DNA from: Saururus chinensis
Taxonomy: Eukaryota > Streptophyta > Magnoliopsida > Piperales > Saururaceae
Assembly (NCBI GenBank): GCA_035235625.1
Contig: CP141145.1
Span: 24,306,563-24,370,562 of the forward strand
Direction: 5' to 3'
Length of the DNA stretch: 64,000 bases
Shown: piece by piece, positions 48,538 through 60,759 of the stretch
Position numbering within the stretch: the stretch's first letter is position 1
Layout of the letters: each line of letters begins with the position of its first letter
The notes under the pieces: model-generated
Seen by the model: the letters and a program-made list of their open reading frames with translations, nothing else
The model's database searches: none
Told to the model about the DNA's origin: nothing
Position numbers and translations under genes: made by a program

Positions 48538-51500
48538 TGTGATGAAAGAAACTCACTAGGAAAATATATTTGAATCAAGCAAGAACGCTTTGTCTTTAAG
48601 ACATAATTGGACCTCCCTACTAGTGCTAAGGATTCACTTGGGTGTCTGCCTCCAAGATAAGATGATCAACCACACATTGTAGAAGCAACTTTACATAGCA
48701 CATGTAATGAACCAACGTTATAGAATTGCTCTCACAAAAGACTAAGAGAAAAATTCAGTAAAGGATCATACAGAAAATAATTTTTTAATTGTTTTATAAG
48801 AAATCCCGTTGAAGATAACCCATCTCATTCAAACGGGCACGTCCGTCCGGATCCATTTTAGGTTAATAGAAAACCAAATTAATTTGTCCTAAAAATAATA
48901 ATCTTATTGACCCAACCCAACCCAACCCGGCTGTGCGTGTGAATTGAACTAAACCGAGCTAAGCTGGCCAAATGGCAGTAGTGCACACACGTGTGGGTTA
49001 GCCCACCTAGGTATATGGGTCTAACATGTATCTCCCCCACAAAAGTGGGGTGGCCCAAGGGCCTAACTTAAAAAGTCATACTTATGCCTTATATACCAAC
49101 ACCATCACCTTTTTTTAGGTGATGTGGGACTATTTACTCCTTTAACCAATTCACATTTGTGATTCTCAATCACTTCAAAGTGGGCTTGGGCTCTCAATAC
49201 CTAAATAGGCTTAACCCATATAAACCCACTTCTAACAATCCCCCACATGAATGAGAATTGGTTGAATAACTATGCAAAATAATGCAAATAAAACATGAGA
49301 GCAATGATTGAAAAGTTTGTGCATGGGGGAATAATAACTTTTGGCTTTGAACCTTCCCTTATGAAAACTATCGGGTCTAATGGCTAATCAGTGAACGTGA
49401 TGTCTTGAACTGTTCAGCTATTTGTGTAAACCAATAGAGTAGAATTCACACAATTATTTCTCATACACAATGTGGTTATCATGATTGTGTTCATTTAGGC
49501 CCTAAATAAACCTGTTTTTCATGAGTGCTCTAGAAGATTTAACCTTAAAATCCTCATAAAAGTGGTCCCTTCATACTCATATAGGTAATTCTTATTAGGA
49601 GTATCCTGCCATACCCCACTTGAGTTAATTTAAGCTATAAGAATTATTAAAAGGAAAACTTAACCTAATTCACTCTGCATACATCACTATCTCATCATAA
49701 GAATGAAGATAAGATGTTCTCTCAATAGTGATTTATCATGAATCCCCCATAATTTAGTTGTCCATTTCAACCTAGATCTTTGGATCTCTAATTAACTAGG
49801 TTAGGTAGCCATTATGGTGACTCTTAATGCATAGGCGTCAAGCTAATTCTCCTTGATGAACTACTCAGTTATTTTTTGGACAAGCTCTTTTCATTTGACC
49901 TAAGATAATGAAAATTATTCCACTAGAGAGCAATTATTTTATGGTATTATGCCTCCGATGTATATATCGAGACTTACCATTATACAAGTTAATTTGTGTC
50001 ATTCCTATAGCAGATTAGCTATCACAATGGATGCAAATAAGTGACATAGGTTTCTCTCACATTGGAATATCATCTAAAAATGACAAAACTACTCGGCCTT
50101 TTCGCCTGCTCTATCAAGTGCAATAAATTTAGATTCATTGTGGATCTTACTATGCACATTTGTTTAGAGGATTTCCAAGATAATGCAGCACCTCCAAGAG
50201 TAAAGACATAACCACCTGTGGATTTTGAGTCTTTTGTATCAGAGATCTAGTTCGCATCACAATAACCCTCTAGTACTGTTGGATACTTTATATAATAATG
50301 CAGTCTATGGTTTAAGGTATATTTTAGATATCTAAGAACCCTTACTATAACCTTCCAGTGGGCTACCCCTGAATTGTTATTATATCTACTCAATTTACTT
50401 ATTGAGTATGCTATGTCGGGTCTTGTACAATTCATTATGTAATTGAGACTACCAATAATTAAGGAATATTGAAGTTATGATATACTCTCATCAATATTTT
50501 TACTTAAGTGTAATGTCATATCCACAGGTATTCTCATTAGATAATTATCATTCTTATTGAATATCTCTAGAATTTTCTCAATATAATGAGATTGAGATAA
50601 TGCATATTAATCAGATGTTCTAGTGATTTTCATCCCTAGTATAACATTGCAACACCCGAATCCTTTATGTTAAACTGTTTGTTTAACATCATCTTAGTAG
50701 CTTTAATGATATCATCATTGCTACAAATAATGAGCATATCATCTACATATAGACATACAATGACATAGTCATTAGGTCATTCTTTGACATAAATACATTT
50801 GTCACATTCATTATTTTTAAATTCATTTGACATCATCATTTTGTCAAATTTTTTATAATACTGCTTAGGTGCTTGTTTAAGCCCATAGACTTGGTACAAC
50901 AAACCATTCAAGTTATTGCATATATGTTTCCTCATTTAAGTCACAATTCAAGAATATAGTTTTTATATCCATTTGATGTATTTTAAGATTATACAAAGCA
51001 GTAATAGTAATTAACATCCTAAAAGAAATTATCATTGTGACTAGTGAATATGTATTCAAGTAATCTTGACTTCCTTTTGCTTGTATCCTTTAATAACAAG
51101 TCTGACTTTATATTTCTCAATTGATTCATTAACCTTGATCTTCCTCTTGAATATCCACTTGTATTTTAAAGGTTTACTCCTTAGTACTGGAAGGTCCACC
51201 AGCTCCCAAGTATGATTGTGCATAATGGATTCAATTTTACTATTTACAACCTCTTTCTAATATTGTGTTTTAGGAGAGGACATTACTTCTTTAAAGCTTT
51301 AAGACTCATTTTATAACAAATAAGTCAGAAAGTCTAGACCAAAGGATTTTGATAATGTAGTACATTAGATACATCTAGGTTCATCATCTTCTCCCTTTTG
51401 GTCTTTACTATTGTCCTGTGCAACATTCAAAGTTCTTTTAAGAAAACTTTTCTCTTGTGTAGAAGTCTACGAAAAATATGTTAAAAAAATATAACATTTT

Positions 51501-54472
51501 TGGATTCAAACACAGTATTGACATTTACATCAATAATATTTGATTTATGAACAAAAAAATGATATGTACTATTATTATTGACATTACTAATGAATACATA
51601 ATTAATGGTTTTTGTTCCAATTTTAATTCTCTTAGGATTAGAAACCGTCACTTTCGCTAAACACCTCTACACCTTTAAGAATTTGTAGAAAAGATTTGGA
51701 CATTTCCATAATTCACACGATGCTTTCAAAGTTTTCTTATGAGGTATTTTATTAAGAATATAATTTGCATAAAGCAAAGCTTCCTCCCACATGTTCTGGG
51801 GTAATCCAGAACTTATTACCATGACATTTGTCATCTCTTTTAAAGTTCTATTTTTCTATTCAGTAACTCTATTTTGCTGAGGTGAATAGGGTGCTGTAGT
51901 TTGGTATATAATATCATGTTGTGAACAAAATTTACCAAAAAGTGATTCATATTTCTCACTTCTATCACTCATTAGAACTTTTATTTTAGTGCCAAGTTGA
52001 TTCTCAACCTTTATTTTATATAGTACAAATATGTATATAGCCTTATCCTTACTTCTAAGCAAGTACATATAGCAATATCGAGTACAATCATCAATAAATG
52101 TAATAAAATACTTTTTACCTCATCTTATTTTGAACAAGTTTAAAATCACAAGACATCGCTGAAAATTAACTTAAGAGGTTCAGTACATCTCTCAATACTT
52201 TGGAATTATTTCCTTGTCAATTTTGATTCCCCACAAATTTCACATTTACGATGAGAGTTAATATTAAACTCAGACATATATTCTATATTAATCAATCTTT
52301 ACATAACATCATAATTAATATGTCCTAATCTACCATGCCACACATCACATTACTCAACCATATAAGAAAAAGAAGCACTAACATTCTTAATATTAGCAAC
52401 ATGAACAATAGTCAATACATTGAGCTTGAAAAACCTCTTATTAAGATACCATTTTTCCCCATATATCCCACTCTTAGTCAATACAAACTTATCTGATTCA
52501 AATACCAATTTGAACCAATTCTTGCTCAGCAATGATCCTGACATTAAATTCTTTCTAATTTGTGGCACATATAACACATTATTAATAGTGAATTCCTTAC
52601 CTGAAGTCATCTTGAGCACCACCTTTCCAGTATCTTAAACCTTGGAAGTAGAAGAATTGCCCATAAAAAGTTGTTCACTATTTTCTACCGGTTGATAAGT
52701 GGAGAATATTTTTCTATTTGAGCACACATGACAAATGGCCTTGGTGTCCACCCACCATTCTCTTGTATTAGTGACCATGTTTACTTTAGAAATCACAGCA
52801 TAAAGGCTGATGTCATTCACATTGTAGGAGATATTCTCCACTCTAGTTACATTGGCTTGTGTATTTTTCTTCTTGGAATTCTCTTGTTTCTTCCGCTTGG
52901 ACAATCTTTAGCCTTATGGCCTTGCTTGTCGCACACGTAGCACTTGCCCTTAAACTTTACTTCGTTAGAGTCATTGTTTGACTGTCCTCTATGTTTTTTC
53001 CTCTTCTTGTTGTTGAAGTTATTTTTATGCTCTTGTTCCACAATATTGAGTTTGGCTTTTAAGCCATGACCCTCGGTTTTTTTTTAGAAGCACAATTATC
53101 CTTTTCTATCCTCTACTTTAGTATTAAGTCTTCCATATTCATCTCCTCATGCTTATGCTTCAAGTAACTCTTAAAGCCCTTCCAGGAAGGTAGTAATTTT
53201 TCTATTATTATAGCCACATAAAAAAATCACTTAAAGTCATACCTTTGCATGTATATCATGCATGATGGAGTTCTTAAACTTATTAATCACTATTTTAGAA
53301 TCCATCATTTTAAAGTCCAAGAATTTGCCAACCACAAATGTCTTCATTCCAACATCCTTTGTCTTGTACTTCTTATTTAAGGACTCCCATAATGTCTTAG
53401 CACTCTTCATCGGACTATATATGTTATATAACATATTGTCTAACCTATTGAGGATATAATTATGACATAAAAATTCTGCATATTTCTATGCATCGACTGC
53501 CATAACAACCGTTTTGTCATCACTTTTCTCCTCAGTGAGAACGTAAACTTCTTCTTGAAAGATTGAGCCAAATTTAGTGTGGTAAAATAGAGCATCTTCT
53601 GTCGCCATCTTTTAAAATATGCACTACTGAATTTTTCTAGTTTTTCCCCTTTCACTTGAACAGGAGCATATACTGGAGTTAGAATTATGACCGGAGTTAA
53701 ATTGGCACCCTCTGCAGACATTTTTGTTCCAATGAACAAAAGATAGTCTCAGTTTTAGAATATTTAGAACACTTTTGAAATAACAAACACAACAGTAAAG
53801 AAACTCTTTGGGAAAAGATGATCGAATCAAGCAACAACGCTTTGTCCTTAAAACAAAGTTCACCTTCCCTATTGGTGCTAACGATTCACTTGAGCATCTA
53901 CCTCCCAAGATAAGAATATTAAACACACGCTGTAGAAGCACCTTCACATAGCGCATGCAACGAACCAATATTATGGAATTGCTCTCACAGAAAACTGAAA
54001 CTAAAATCTAGTAAAGGATCATACAAAAAACAAAATTTTTAGTGTTTTATAAAAAAATTCTATTGAAGATAATTCGTCCCGACCTACCTAGGCGCACATC
54101 CGTCTGTTAACGGACACATTTTGGTGAAAAGAAAACCAAACCCAATTTAGGTTAATAGAAAACCAAATGAATTTGTTCCAAAAATAATTATCTTTTTGAC
54201 CCGACCCGACCCGGGCCAGCCATGCATATGAGTTAGCCCATGTAGATGCATATGTCCAACATGTATCTCCCATACAAAAGTGAGATAACCGAAAGGCCTA
54301 ACTTGAAAGACCAAACTTTTGTATTATATATTAACATCATTACCTTTTTCTAAGCGATGTAAGACTATTTACTTATTCAACTAATTCACATATATAATTC
54401 TCATTCACTTTAAAGTGAGCTTAGGCTCTCAATACCCAAATGAATTTAACCCATATAAATCTCCTTCTAACA
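48538..54472 (-). mobile_element. Copia element B: full-length, decayed
   Basis: Both LTRs are present: 3' LTR about 48538-49237 and 5' LTR about 53795-54472, each starting TGTTAGAAG on the minus strand, with polypurine tract ATGTGGGGGAT next to the 3' LTR. Order on the minus strand: gag from about 53739, zinc knuckle CYVCDKQGHKAKDC (about 52900-52950), protease WVDTKAICHVC (about 52750), GAG-pre-integrase with WHGRLGH...CEIC (about 52350-52235), integrase core (about 51970-51860), RT (about 51200-50430) and RNase H (about 50430-49900). Stops and frameshifts occur in every domain, so it is inactive. Its leader is short, unlike elements A and C. I could not confirm a target duplication. Confidence 0.88.
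52635..53739 (-). pseudogene. Gag and protease region of copia element B
   Basis: Gag begins MSAEGANLTPV at 53721 (an earlier Met lies 6 codons upstream) and continues with KGEKLEKFSSAYFKRWRQKM and, in another frame, MKSAKTLWESLNKKYKTKD (53237-53434). The CCHC knuckle and then the protease active-site strand WVDTKAICHV follow. The canonical D-S/T-G is D-T-K here, a likely inactivating change. At least three frames are needed to read through. Confidence 0.8.
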
Positions 54473-54830
54473 CGTAATAATGTCCGCTAGTATATCTTCA
54501 ATGCAGTAAATTGGTAAGAAGGCAAATGAACCATTAAATGGTTGAATCATTTGCGCTGGGACGTGTGGAATTGTATGAATCAATACTTGATTTGGAACTA
54601 TAAAATTGTAGCAGGTTGAGGATTACCGGCCGGATGTCATCTACCAGCCTTCGGTAAAGTGAAACTTAATTTTGATGTCTCTAGTCATGGCAATCCAGGT
54701 GTGCCTCTAGCTGGAGCTATACTGAGGGATCGTAAGGACCCTGTTATTGCTGATTGTATTCCCGTTTGGTGGGAACATGCACCTCACTGGTTGTTGAATC
54801 CCTAGCTTGTTTGGAAGGATTCTCCTCTCA
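54473..54830 (+). pseudogene. RNase H-like (RVT_3) remnant of the split LINE-like ORF
   Basis: Near 54655-54760 the plus strand reads KVKLNFDVSSHGNPGVPLAG and AILRDRKDPVI, the start of the plant RVT_3 RNase H domain (usually KLNFDG-S-GNPG-AG-G-I-RD). Asp of the first catalytic strand is kept; the following Gly-to-Val and GG-to-A changes and later stops indicate decay. In plant LINE proteins this domain follows zf-RVT, so it pairs with 48360-48537 across element B. From 54830 to 55030 the DNA is AT-rich. Confidence 0.65.
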
Positions 54831-55030
54831 CGTCAAGTAGTGGGGTTCCACTGTATGTATATAGTCTCTATTGATCAATTACATATAACTTTTTCACGTT
54901 CTTTAAATTTTTTAAAAAATATTTATTATTCATTACATATAACATATTCACTAATTTATTTTAAAAAGTAAATAATATAGTATTAAAATAGCACTATTCC
55001 ATCACACAAATAGAAGAAAAAATAAACTTT

Positions 55031-55348
55031 GGGCCCATTTGAGAGGCGTGTTCCACTGCAGGAAAGTACTTTTTACTACTATAAAGTGCCTTTAAAGCGT
55101 GAAAAATAACTTTAAGGCCTAATTTTTGAATGAAATAGTTTTTCAAGCTTTAAATCACTTTTTAGGTCAATTTAAATCAAATTGACTGAAATTTGATATC
55201 TTCAAAAACCTTCCTCTCGAGGAGGGTTATTGAAGAAAACTGTTTCTTTTTTGAAATGATGTGACAAGATATTTCACCCATTATTCATTTTTTTTTTTTC
55301 ATATAAATACTTTTTTTTTCTACTTGAAAGTGTTAGCCAAATAGCCCC
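55031..55348. mobile_element. MITE-like element
   Basis: It begins GGGCCCATTTGAGAG and ends CCAAATAGCCCC, an inverted pair of the common plant GGGCCNRTTTGG terminus. It is 318 bp with no ORF. Flanking bases are decayed and no clear target duplication remains, so Harbinger-like versus hAT-like cannot be decided. From 55349 to 56309 no gene is recognised; this is the downstream flank of the P450. Confidence 0.6.
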
Positions 55349-56309
55349 TTAATATAACTAATCAAAAAATTGCTTAAACTAATAGCAACCTGACTTGTTT
55401 GCAGAAAAAATAAATTCACGCTTTAACTCTAGAGCTGTCACAGGTCGAAATTATTTAGTGTTTATTGCCAACAAGAGTTGGTGAATTTGCAAGGCACATA
55501 CATAAATTATGAATAGTACTTGCTACGAGGAAGATAAAAAAGGGGTACTTGCAGCTTGAGTGCCGAGGAAGAGAAAGAAAAAGGCATTAATATCTGCCTG
55601 AAGACGTGAAGGGAATGAAGATATTACCTGTGCGTGTCGTCAACAAAGTTGGAGGATTTACAAGGCATATGCATCCACTTGTTCTGGAAGGGTGGCCAGC
55701 CATTGGCATGTAATTACGACACACATATGATCCACTTTTCCAGGTCCATTTGCTATCGAAAAAAGGGTGTGACCATGTACATATGTAAGAACAAATGCTA
55801 ACTACATCAAGACATTGTTTGTTTGATTTTGTGGCAAAGACGAGTAATTAGTATGTGCTCATGTTTGGCATTTCAAGACGATGCCATGTAGATATTTTGA
55901 GGGATATATTCATGTGTTCTACTACTTGTATTATGATAAATACAGATATGCTATATATGTAGTTTTTTCAATCATTCAAATAAAGGAACTTCATCTGACA
56001 AGCCATACTATACTTTTGGTACTCTGCGTGTGGTGTAATGAAAACTGTAATTAATTAGCTAAAAGGTAATGTACTTTATATGCTGAAGAGTTCCACACAT
56101 CGTCTACAGTTTTAAGCACAACAGTGATAACTTATTGTATCTTGCACATTTTTATCAGCTTGATTTTATCATCCCTCTCTATGGATAAAATTTTCTACTA
56201 GGGCTAAATTCCATGTGTTAGATTATTCATACCAACTAGCATCTACTTCTCTTCCGTATGCAAATGCTGCTTCACCTTGGCCAAAGTAGACGGAAACTCA
56301 CCATAAATA

Positions 56310-59137
56310 CTACTCACTAAATTGTGGTTTAGCAACCACAATGAGATTCGACGCCTTTGACATTGTGATACCAAACACATCAGTCAAATCTAAATCTTTA
56401 GGCTCAACTCCACTTGGAAGCTCCCAGTCAAAGCTATGAAGAAGTTGGGCAAGAGTCTGCTGAACACTTAGCTCTGCAAATGTCATTCCTGGGCATATTC
56501 TCCTCCCCATTCCGAAGGGAATGAGCTCAAAATCCTTCCCCCTGTAGTCAATAGAATTGTCAACGAATCTCTCGGGTACAAAATCCTCCGGATCCTTGTA
56601 ACAAGCTGGATCCCGTCCTATAGCCCATGCATTGAAGATGAACCTCGTTTTAAGAGGAATTCTGTACCCTTTTATTTTGACTTCCTCCATGGATTCTCGT
56701 GGAAGAAGTGGTACTGGGGGGTGCAGACGAAGAGTTTCTTTGATGACAGCTTTTAAGTAATGCATGCTGGGAATATCACTGTCCATAACCCATTTCCTTC
56801 CTCCCATTACGCTTCTGACTTCCGCTTGAGCCTTTTTAAGCACTCTTGGATTCAACATTAGTTCTGTCATCCCCCAATCTAGGGTTATGTATGATGTGTC
56901 TGTTCCAGCAACGAACATGTCCTGTAATAGGCAGCATTCAAAGGATCCAATCAGTTTTAAGAATAGCTAATGATTTCTAGAGTGTTTTGCAGTTGAATAC
57001 TACATCAGTCTTAAAATAAGTATTCTATTTGGTTTTTTAAAATAAACTAATTTTAGTTTATTTTAAAAAATTAAATAAGACAGAGAGGGAGTATTATCTT
57101 CAAAATGAAGAAAATTTAGAATAGAAAATAAAAAAAATCTTCTAAACCCTGATCACCCTGTCTGAATGAATTTTGGCCTCCATTTCAGTCCCAAGTGCTG
57201 AGAAAAGGCACTAGCTAGCGACACCAGCAGCACACGAGCCACCCTTTCCCTCATCTAGGAGTAAATCTTCAGTATGAGTCATACACCATCTTGTACATGT
57301 ATTATACCACTTGCCAAATGATCTGTCAGCATAGTGTATGAGCCCAACCTGCTTTAATAAAAGATGCATTCCCACTGTTCTAAAATAAGTGTCTCATTTA
57401 AAAAGTTAATTTGTCCTAAAACAAGTGTTCCATTTGTTTAGGTGTCTACCACTTTCTCCTTTTTTATGTATAATTTTCTTAAAATTCCTTTTGTTAACTT
57501 TGTTTATATCATATCCTCACTCCTAATGATCGAGGGCTCCTCTTATAAAGTGGAGGATAAGTAGGAGGATCACCCTATCCTAAGAGTAAGTTTTAAAAAT
57601 TGGCTCGGCCCAGCCACTAACCTAGATTGGTCGCCGGGCCGGGTTAAGTGGGTTCAACTATGGGTTAACCCGAGTTGACCCAATTCTTCTAAATATTAAA
57701 TTAAATCAAAAATTAGGTATAATAATAATTACACAAAATTATTATAACTGTAGAGCATAGTGTTATTTCTTCGATAGTCGGGGTTTGAATCCTGATCATA
57801 TAAAATGAAGATGAAGATGTATATAACAAAGTCATCGCAGCCCGATGGATTAGGCATGATGTATTAAATTGGTCCGACCCGGTCAATGGGTCAGCAGTTC
57901 AACTGGCCCGGTTGTGTTGACCCGGCCGATTTAATATAAGCTGAAAAAGCAACCTGGCCGAGTTAATATAAGCTGAAAAAGTGAATAAACCAGCCAAATT
58001 ATCAACCGTGTCAAGTTGAACCTAATCTGACTAGCCGGGTTGGGTCGGGTTTTAAAACACTAATATAACCGTACAACTCACACACCTATAATGTACCATC
58101 AGTTTGCACCTACTGGAATGTTAGAATTTTAAATCAGATACATATAAGCAAAACCCTACACCTAGCAATATCAAGCGGATAATCATAAAACAAAAAGAGA
58201 TAGAGCCTTCTTTTACCAGAATTAGAGCCTTCACATTTTCCGTGGTGAAGGGCACATCAAAGCTGCCATTTTTCTGTATGTCCAGCAATATGTCAACCAG
58301 GAATTTTTTCTCAGTAGTTGCTCTCTTGGGATCAAGATGCTCCTCAATCAATTCATCAAAGAGCACATCGAAACGCTTAAATAGCCTCCCAATTCTTTGT
58401 TTCATCCCGGTGAAGGCGTTAATCCATTCCAAGGCTGGAAAGAAGTCTCCCACGTTGAAAACCCCAACCACGACTATTAACTCTTCAATCATACTACGGA
58501 ACCCGTGTCTTTCATACTCGCCACCTTCAGAAAAAATCTGCCCAAACGTGGCCTTGCATACGACATCGTTGGCATAGAGCGCAAGTTTTTCACTTAGATT
58601 CACAGGTCTAGGATATGATGATCCAACTCGTTGAACTAGACGAGCAATCTCTTCTTGCCGAAATTGGCTGAAAGATTGGACTCTTTTCACACTGAGCAGC
58701 TCTTGTGTGCAGATCTTCCTAATTTGCCTCCAGTAGTGACCGTAGGGTGCGGCGGTTATGTCCGTGTGGTTGTAGGTAAAGACTTTCGTAGAGAAGGGTT
58801 GAGGTCTGTTTGAAAGAGCAAGATCATGGGTCTTCATCACTTCTTTCGCTATCTCAGCTGATGAGATGACGGTTGTTGGTACCTGGCCGAGTTGCAGGTG
58901 CATGATGGGTCCGAACCTCTGTGCAAGGCTGTGGAGGGAGAGATGGGGCATGCTGCCCAGCTGGTAGAGGTTGCCGATGATTGATAGACCTCGTGGGCCT
59001 GGTGGAAGTGAAACGTCTTTGTGGCGTCTCGTTATCTGCTTCTTGAATAGCTGCCATAGCATTAGCGCTAGTAGAGAGAAGGAAAAGAAGATGGGAAGGA
59101 CGGACTCCTCTCTCACGGCGCCCTGCAACAGTGCCAT
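56310..59137 (-). CDS. Cytochrome P450, CYP71 family, two exons
   Basis: A heme mono-oxygenase, probably ER-anchored and NADPH-P450-reductase dependent; substrate not predictable. Exons 59137-58217 and 56921-56310 (minus) join at CTG|GTAAAA...TTACAG|GAC in phase 0, giving 510 residues, the family's usual size with the one conserved CYP71-clan intron. An N-terminal hydrophobic anchor (about 13-30) is followed by PPGPRG (45-50). The I-helix oxygen motif AGTDTS is at 312-317, KETLR with ExxR at 369-372, PERF at 423-426, and the heme loop FGMGRRICPG at 443-452 with Cys450. All key residues are present, so it appears functional. I chose the ATG at 59137 because it precedes the anchor; the upstream in-frame Met at 59296 lies inside the promoter repeat, beyond the TATA box. 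Confidence 0.95.
56922..58216 (-). other. P450 intron carrying two or three inserted elements
   Basis: The 1295-bp intron holds a 92-bp Stowaway MITE (57000-57091; inverted right end CTCCCTCTCTGTCTTATTTA, TA on both sides), a further Stowaway-like fragment (about 57370-57440, CTAAAATAAGTGTCTCATTT) and the second TIR/tRNA-like repeat (57591-58058). Splice sites are intact. Confidence 0.8.
57591..58058. mobile_element. TIR-flanked element with tRNA-like boxes (copy 2)
   Basis: It is diverged but collinear with 13842-14372: TTTTAAAAATTGGCTCGGCC at the left, GGGTTCAACTRTGGGTYAAC, an internal GGGTTTGAATCCTGATC B-box-like stretch, GCAGCCCGATGGATTAGGC, and the inverted right end GTTTTAAAACCCGACCC. 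No flanking duplication is clear. Confidence 0.6.
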
Positions 59138-59223
59138 TGATATTGCTTTGCTGCACCCAAGTTTTTTTTTTCTGCCTTGGGTAGTGCAAGCGCATGGGAT
59201 AGGATAAACGACCCAATAGGTGC

Positions 59224-59231
59224 CTTTATAG
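59224..59231 (-). promoter_or_regulatory. TATA box of the P450 gene
   Basis: On the minus strand it reads CTATAAAG, 87 bp upstream of the ATG, leaving a 5'UTR of about 55-60 nt that includes an A-rich run (59161-59171, minus strand). The repeat array starts 14 bp further upstream. Confidence 0.7.
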
Positions 59232-59244
59232 TGAAGGTGTCTTG

Positions 59245-59923
59245 CAATAGGAGTTATCGTAGGGGTGGAATTTGTGACAATAGTAGTGACTTGCATTTAC
59301 GGATGAAAAAATTTTCAATCAAAGACTTTGCATTCCTTGACGTGTCAATCGACTTGTTTAGCATGACTCGTTTTTATGACCAATAGGAGTTATCGTAGGG
59401 GTGGAATTTGTGACAATAGTAGTGACTTAGCATTTACGGATGAAAAAATATTCAATCAAAGACTTTGCATTCCTTGACGTGTCAATCGACTTGTTTAGCA
59501 TGACTCGTTTTTACGACCAATAGGAGTTATCTTAGGGGTGGAATTTGTGACAATAGTAGTGACTTGCATTTACGGATGAAAAAATTTTCAATCAAAGACT
59601 TGCATTCCTTGACGTGTCAATCGACTTGTTTAGCATGACTCGTTTTTACGACCAATAGGAGTTATCTTAGGGGTGGAATTTGTGACAATAGTAGTGACTT
59701 GCATTTACGGATGAAAAAATTTTCAATCAAAGACTTGCATTCCTTGACGTGTCAATCGACTTGTTTAGCATGACTCGTTTTTATGACCAATAGGAGTTAT
59801 CGTAGGGGTGGAATTTGTGACAATAGTAGTGACTTGCATTTACGGATGAAAAAATTTTCAATCAAAGACTTTGCATTCCTTGACGTGTCAATCGACTTGT
59901 TTAACATGACTCGTTTTTATGAC
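59245..59923. repeat. Five-unit ~136-bp tandem array in the P450 promoter
   Basis: Units start CAATAGGAGTTATCNTAGGG at 59245, 59381, 59518, 59653 and 59788 (periods 136, 137, 135, 135). They differ by only a few substitutions and single-base indels, so expansion was recent or is homogenised. Each unit ends with TTGACGTGTCAA then TCGACTTGTTTARCATGACTCGTTTTTA. TTGACGTGTCAA (starts 59337, 59474, 59609, 59744, 59880) pairs two inverted TTGAC W-box cores around an ACGTGTC ABRE-like core. A shorter 24-bp doublet (TCATAAGGCTTGGTAA type) fills 59930-59975. Confidence 0.95.
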
Positions 59924-59988
59924 CAAAGCTTGGTAATCAATCATAAGGCTTGGTAACCAATCATAAGGCTGCCACATCATGAATTATA

Positions 59989-60680
59989 TGTTAGAAGTGG
60001 GCATTATAAATGGGTTAAGCCCATATTATTTAGATAGGCATATTAATGGTTATGTGGGTCAAGCCCATATTACTCAAGTAGGTCAAGCCCATTTGGTAGA
60101 AAAAGCCCAAGCCCACTTCATATTGAATGAGAATATCACATGGGAATTGGTTGAAGGAGTGAATAGTCCCACATCGCCTACGTGAAAGTGATGGTGTTAG
60201 TATATAAGGCTTTAGTTTGGCCTTTCATGTTAGGCCCTTGGGCCAACCCACTTTTGTGGGGGAGAGAGATGTTGGACCAATGCACCTAAGTGGGCTAACC
60301 CACACGCGTGCGCCGCCGCCGCCGGCCGGCTCGGCTCGGTTCGGTTCGGTTCGCACGCGCAGCCGGCCGGGTCGGGTCGGGTTGGTTCAACAAGATAATA
60401 TTTTGGGACAAATTCATTTGGTTCGGTTTTCTATCTGGTTTGGTTTTCTATTAACCTATTAACCAAAATGGGTCCGGTTTGCTTTCACTAGAGGAAGTGT
60501 GTGGTTCGCTGCATATACCGTGCTGGAGGTGTTCCTACGGTATATGGTTGATCGTCTTATCCTGGGAGGCAGACGTCCACGAGTCCTAAACACCAGTAGG
60601 GAGGGCGAATTCTGTCTTAAGGACAGAGCTGATTGCTTGATTCGATCATAAACATTCCAGTAACGTTTCTCATCACATAT
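59989..60680 (+). mobile_element. 5' LTR of copia element C
   Basis: It starts TGTTAGAAGTGGGC and matches LTR A and both LTRs of element B. It contains GGGTYAAGCCCATAT words (60012-60095), a TATA box (TATATAAGGC near 60201) and a GC-rich patch (CGCCGCCGCCGCCGGCCGGC) with CGGTTCGGTTCGGTTCG repeats near 60310-60360. The right end is approximate. Its transcription direction is away from the P450, with only 65 bp between it and the promoter array. Confidence 0.82.
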
Positions 60681-60759
60681 AAGGCAAAGGTACGGAAGTA
60701 AAACAATCTTAAGACAGAATTCCTGTGCATTTTCGTATTTCACTGTTATGCATGCAGAA

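Noticed and set aside
59138..59296. N-terminal extension of the P450 to an upstream Met
   Set aside because: It would start within the tandem promoter repeat and upstream of a good TATA box. P450s of this family start just before the membrane anchor, as at 59137.
59245..59923. CRISPR-like array
   Set aside because: Whole ~136-bp units repeat with no variable spacers, in a plant promoter. It is a simple tandem array.
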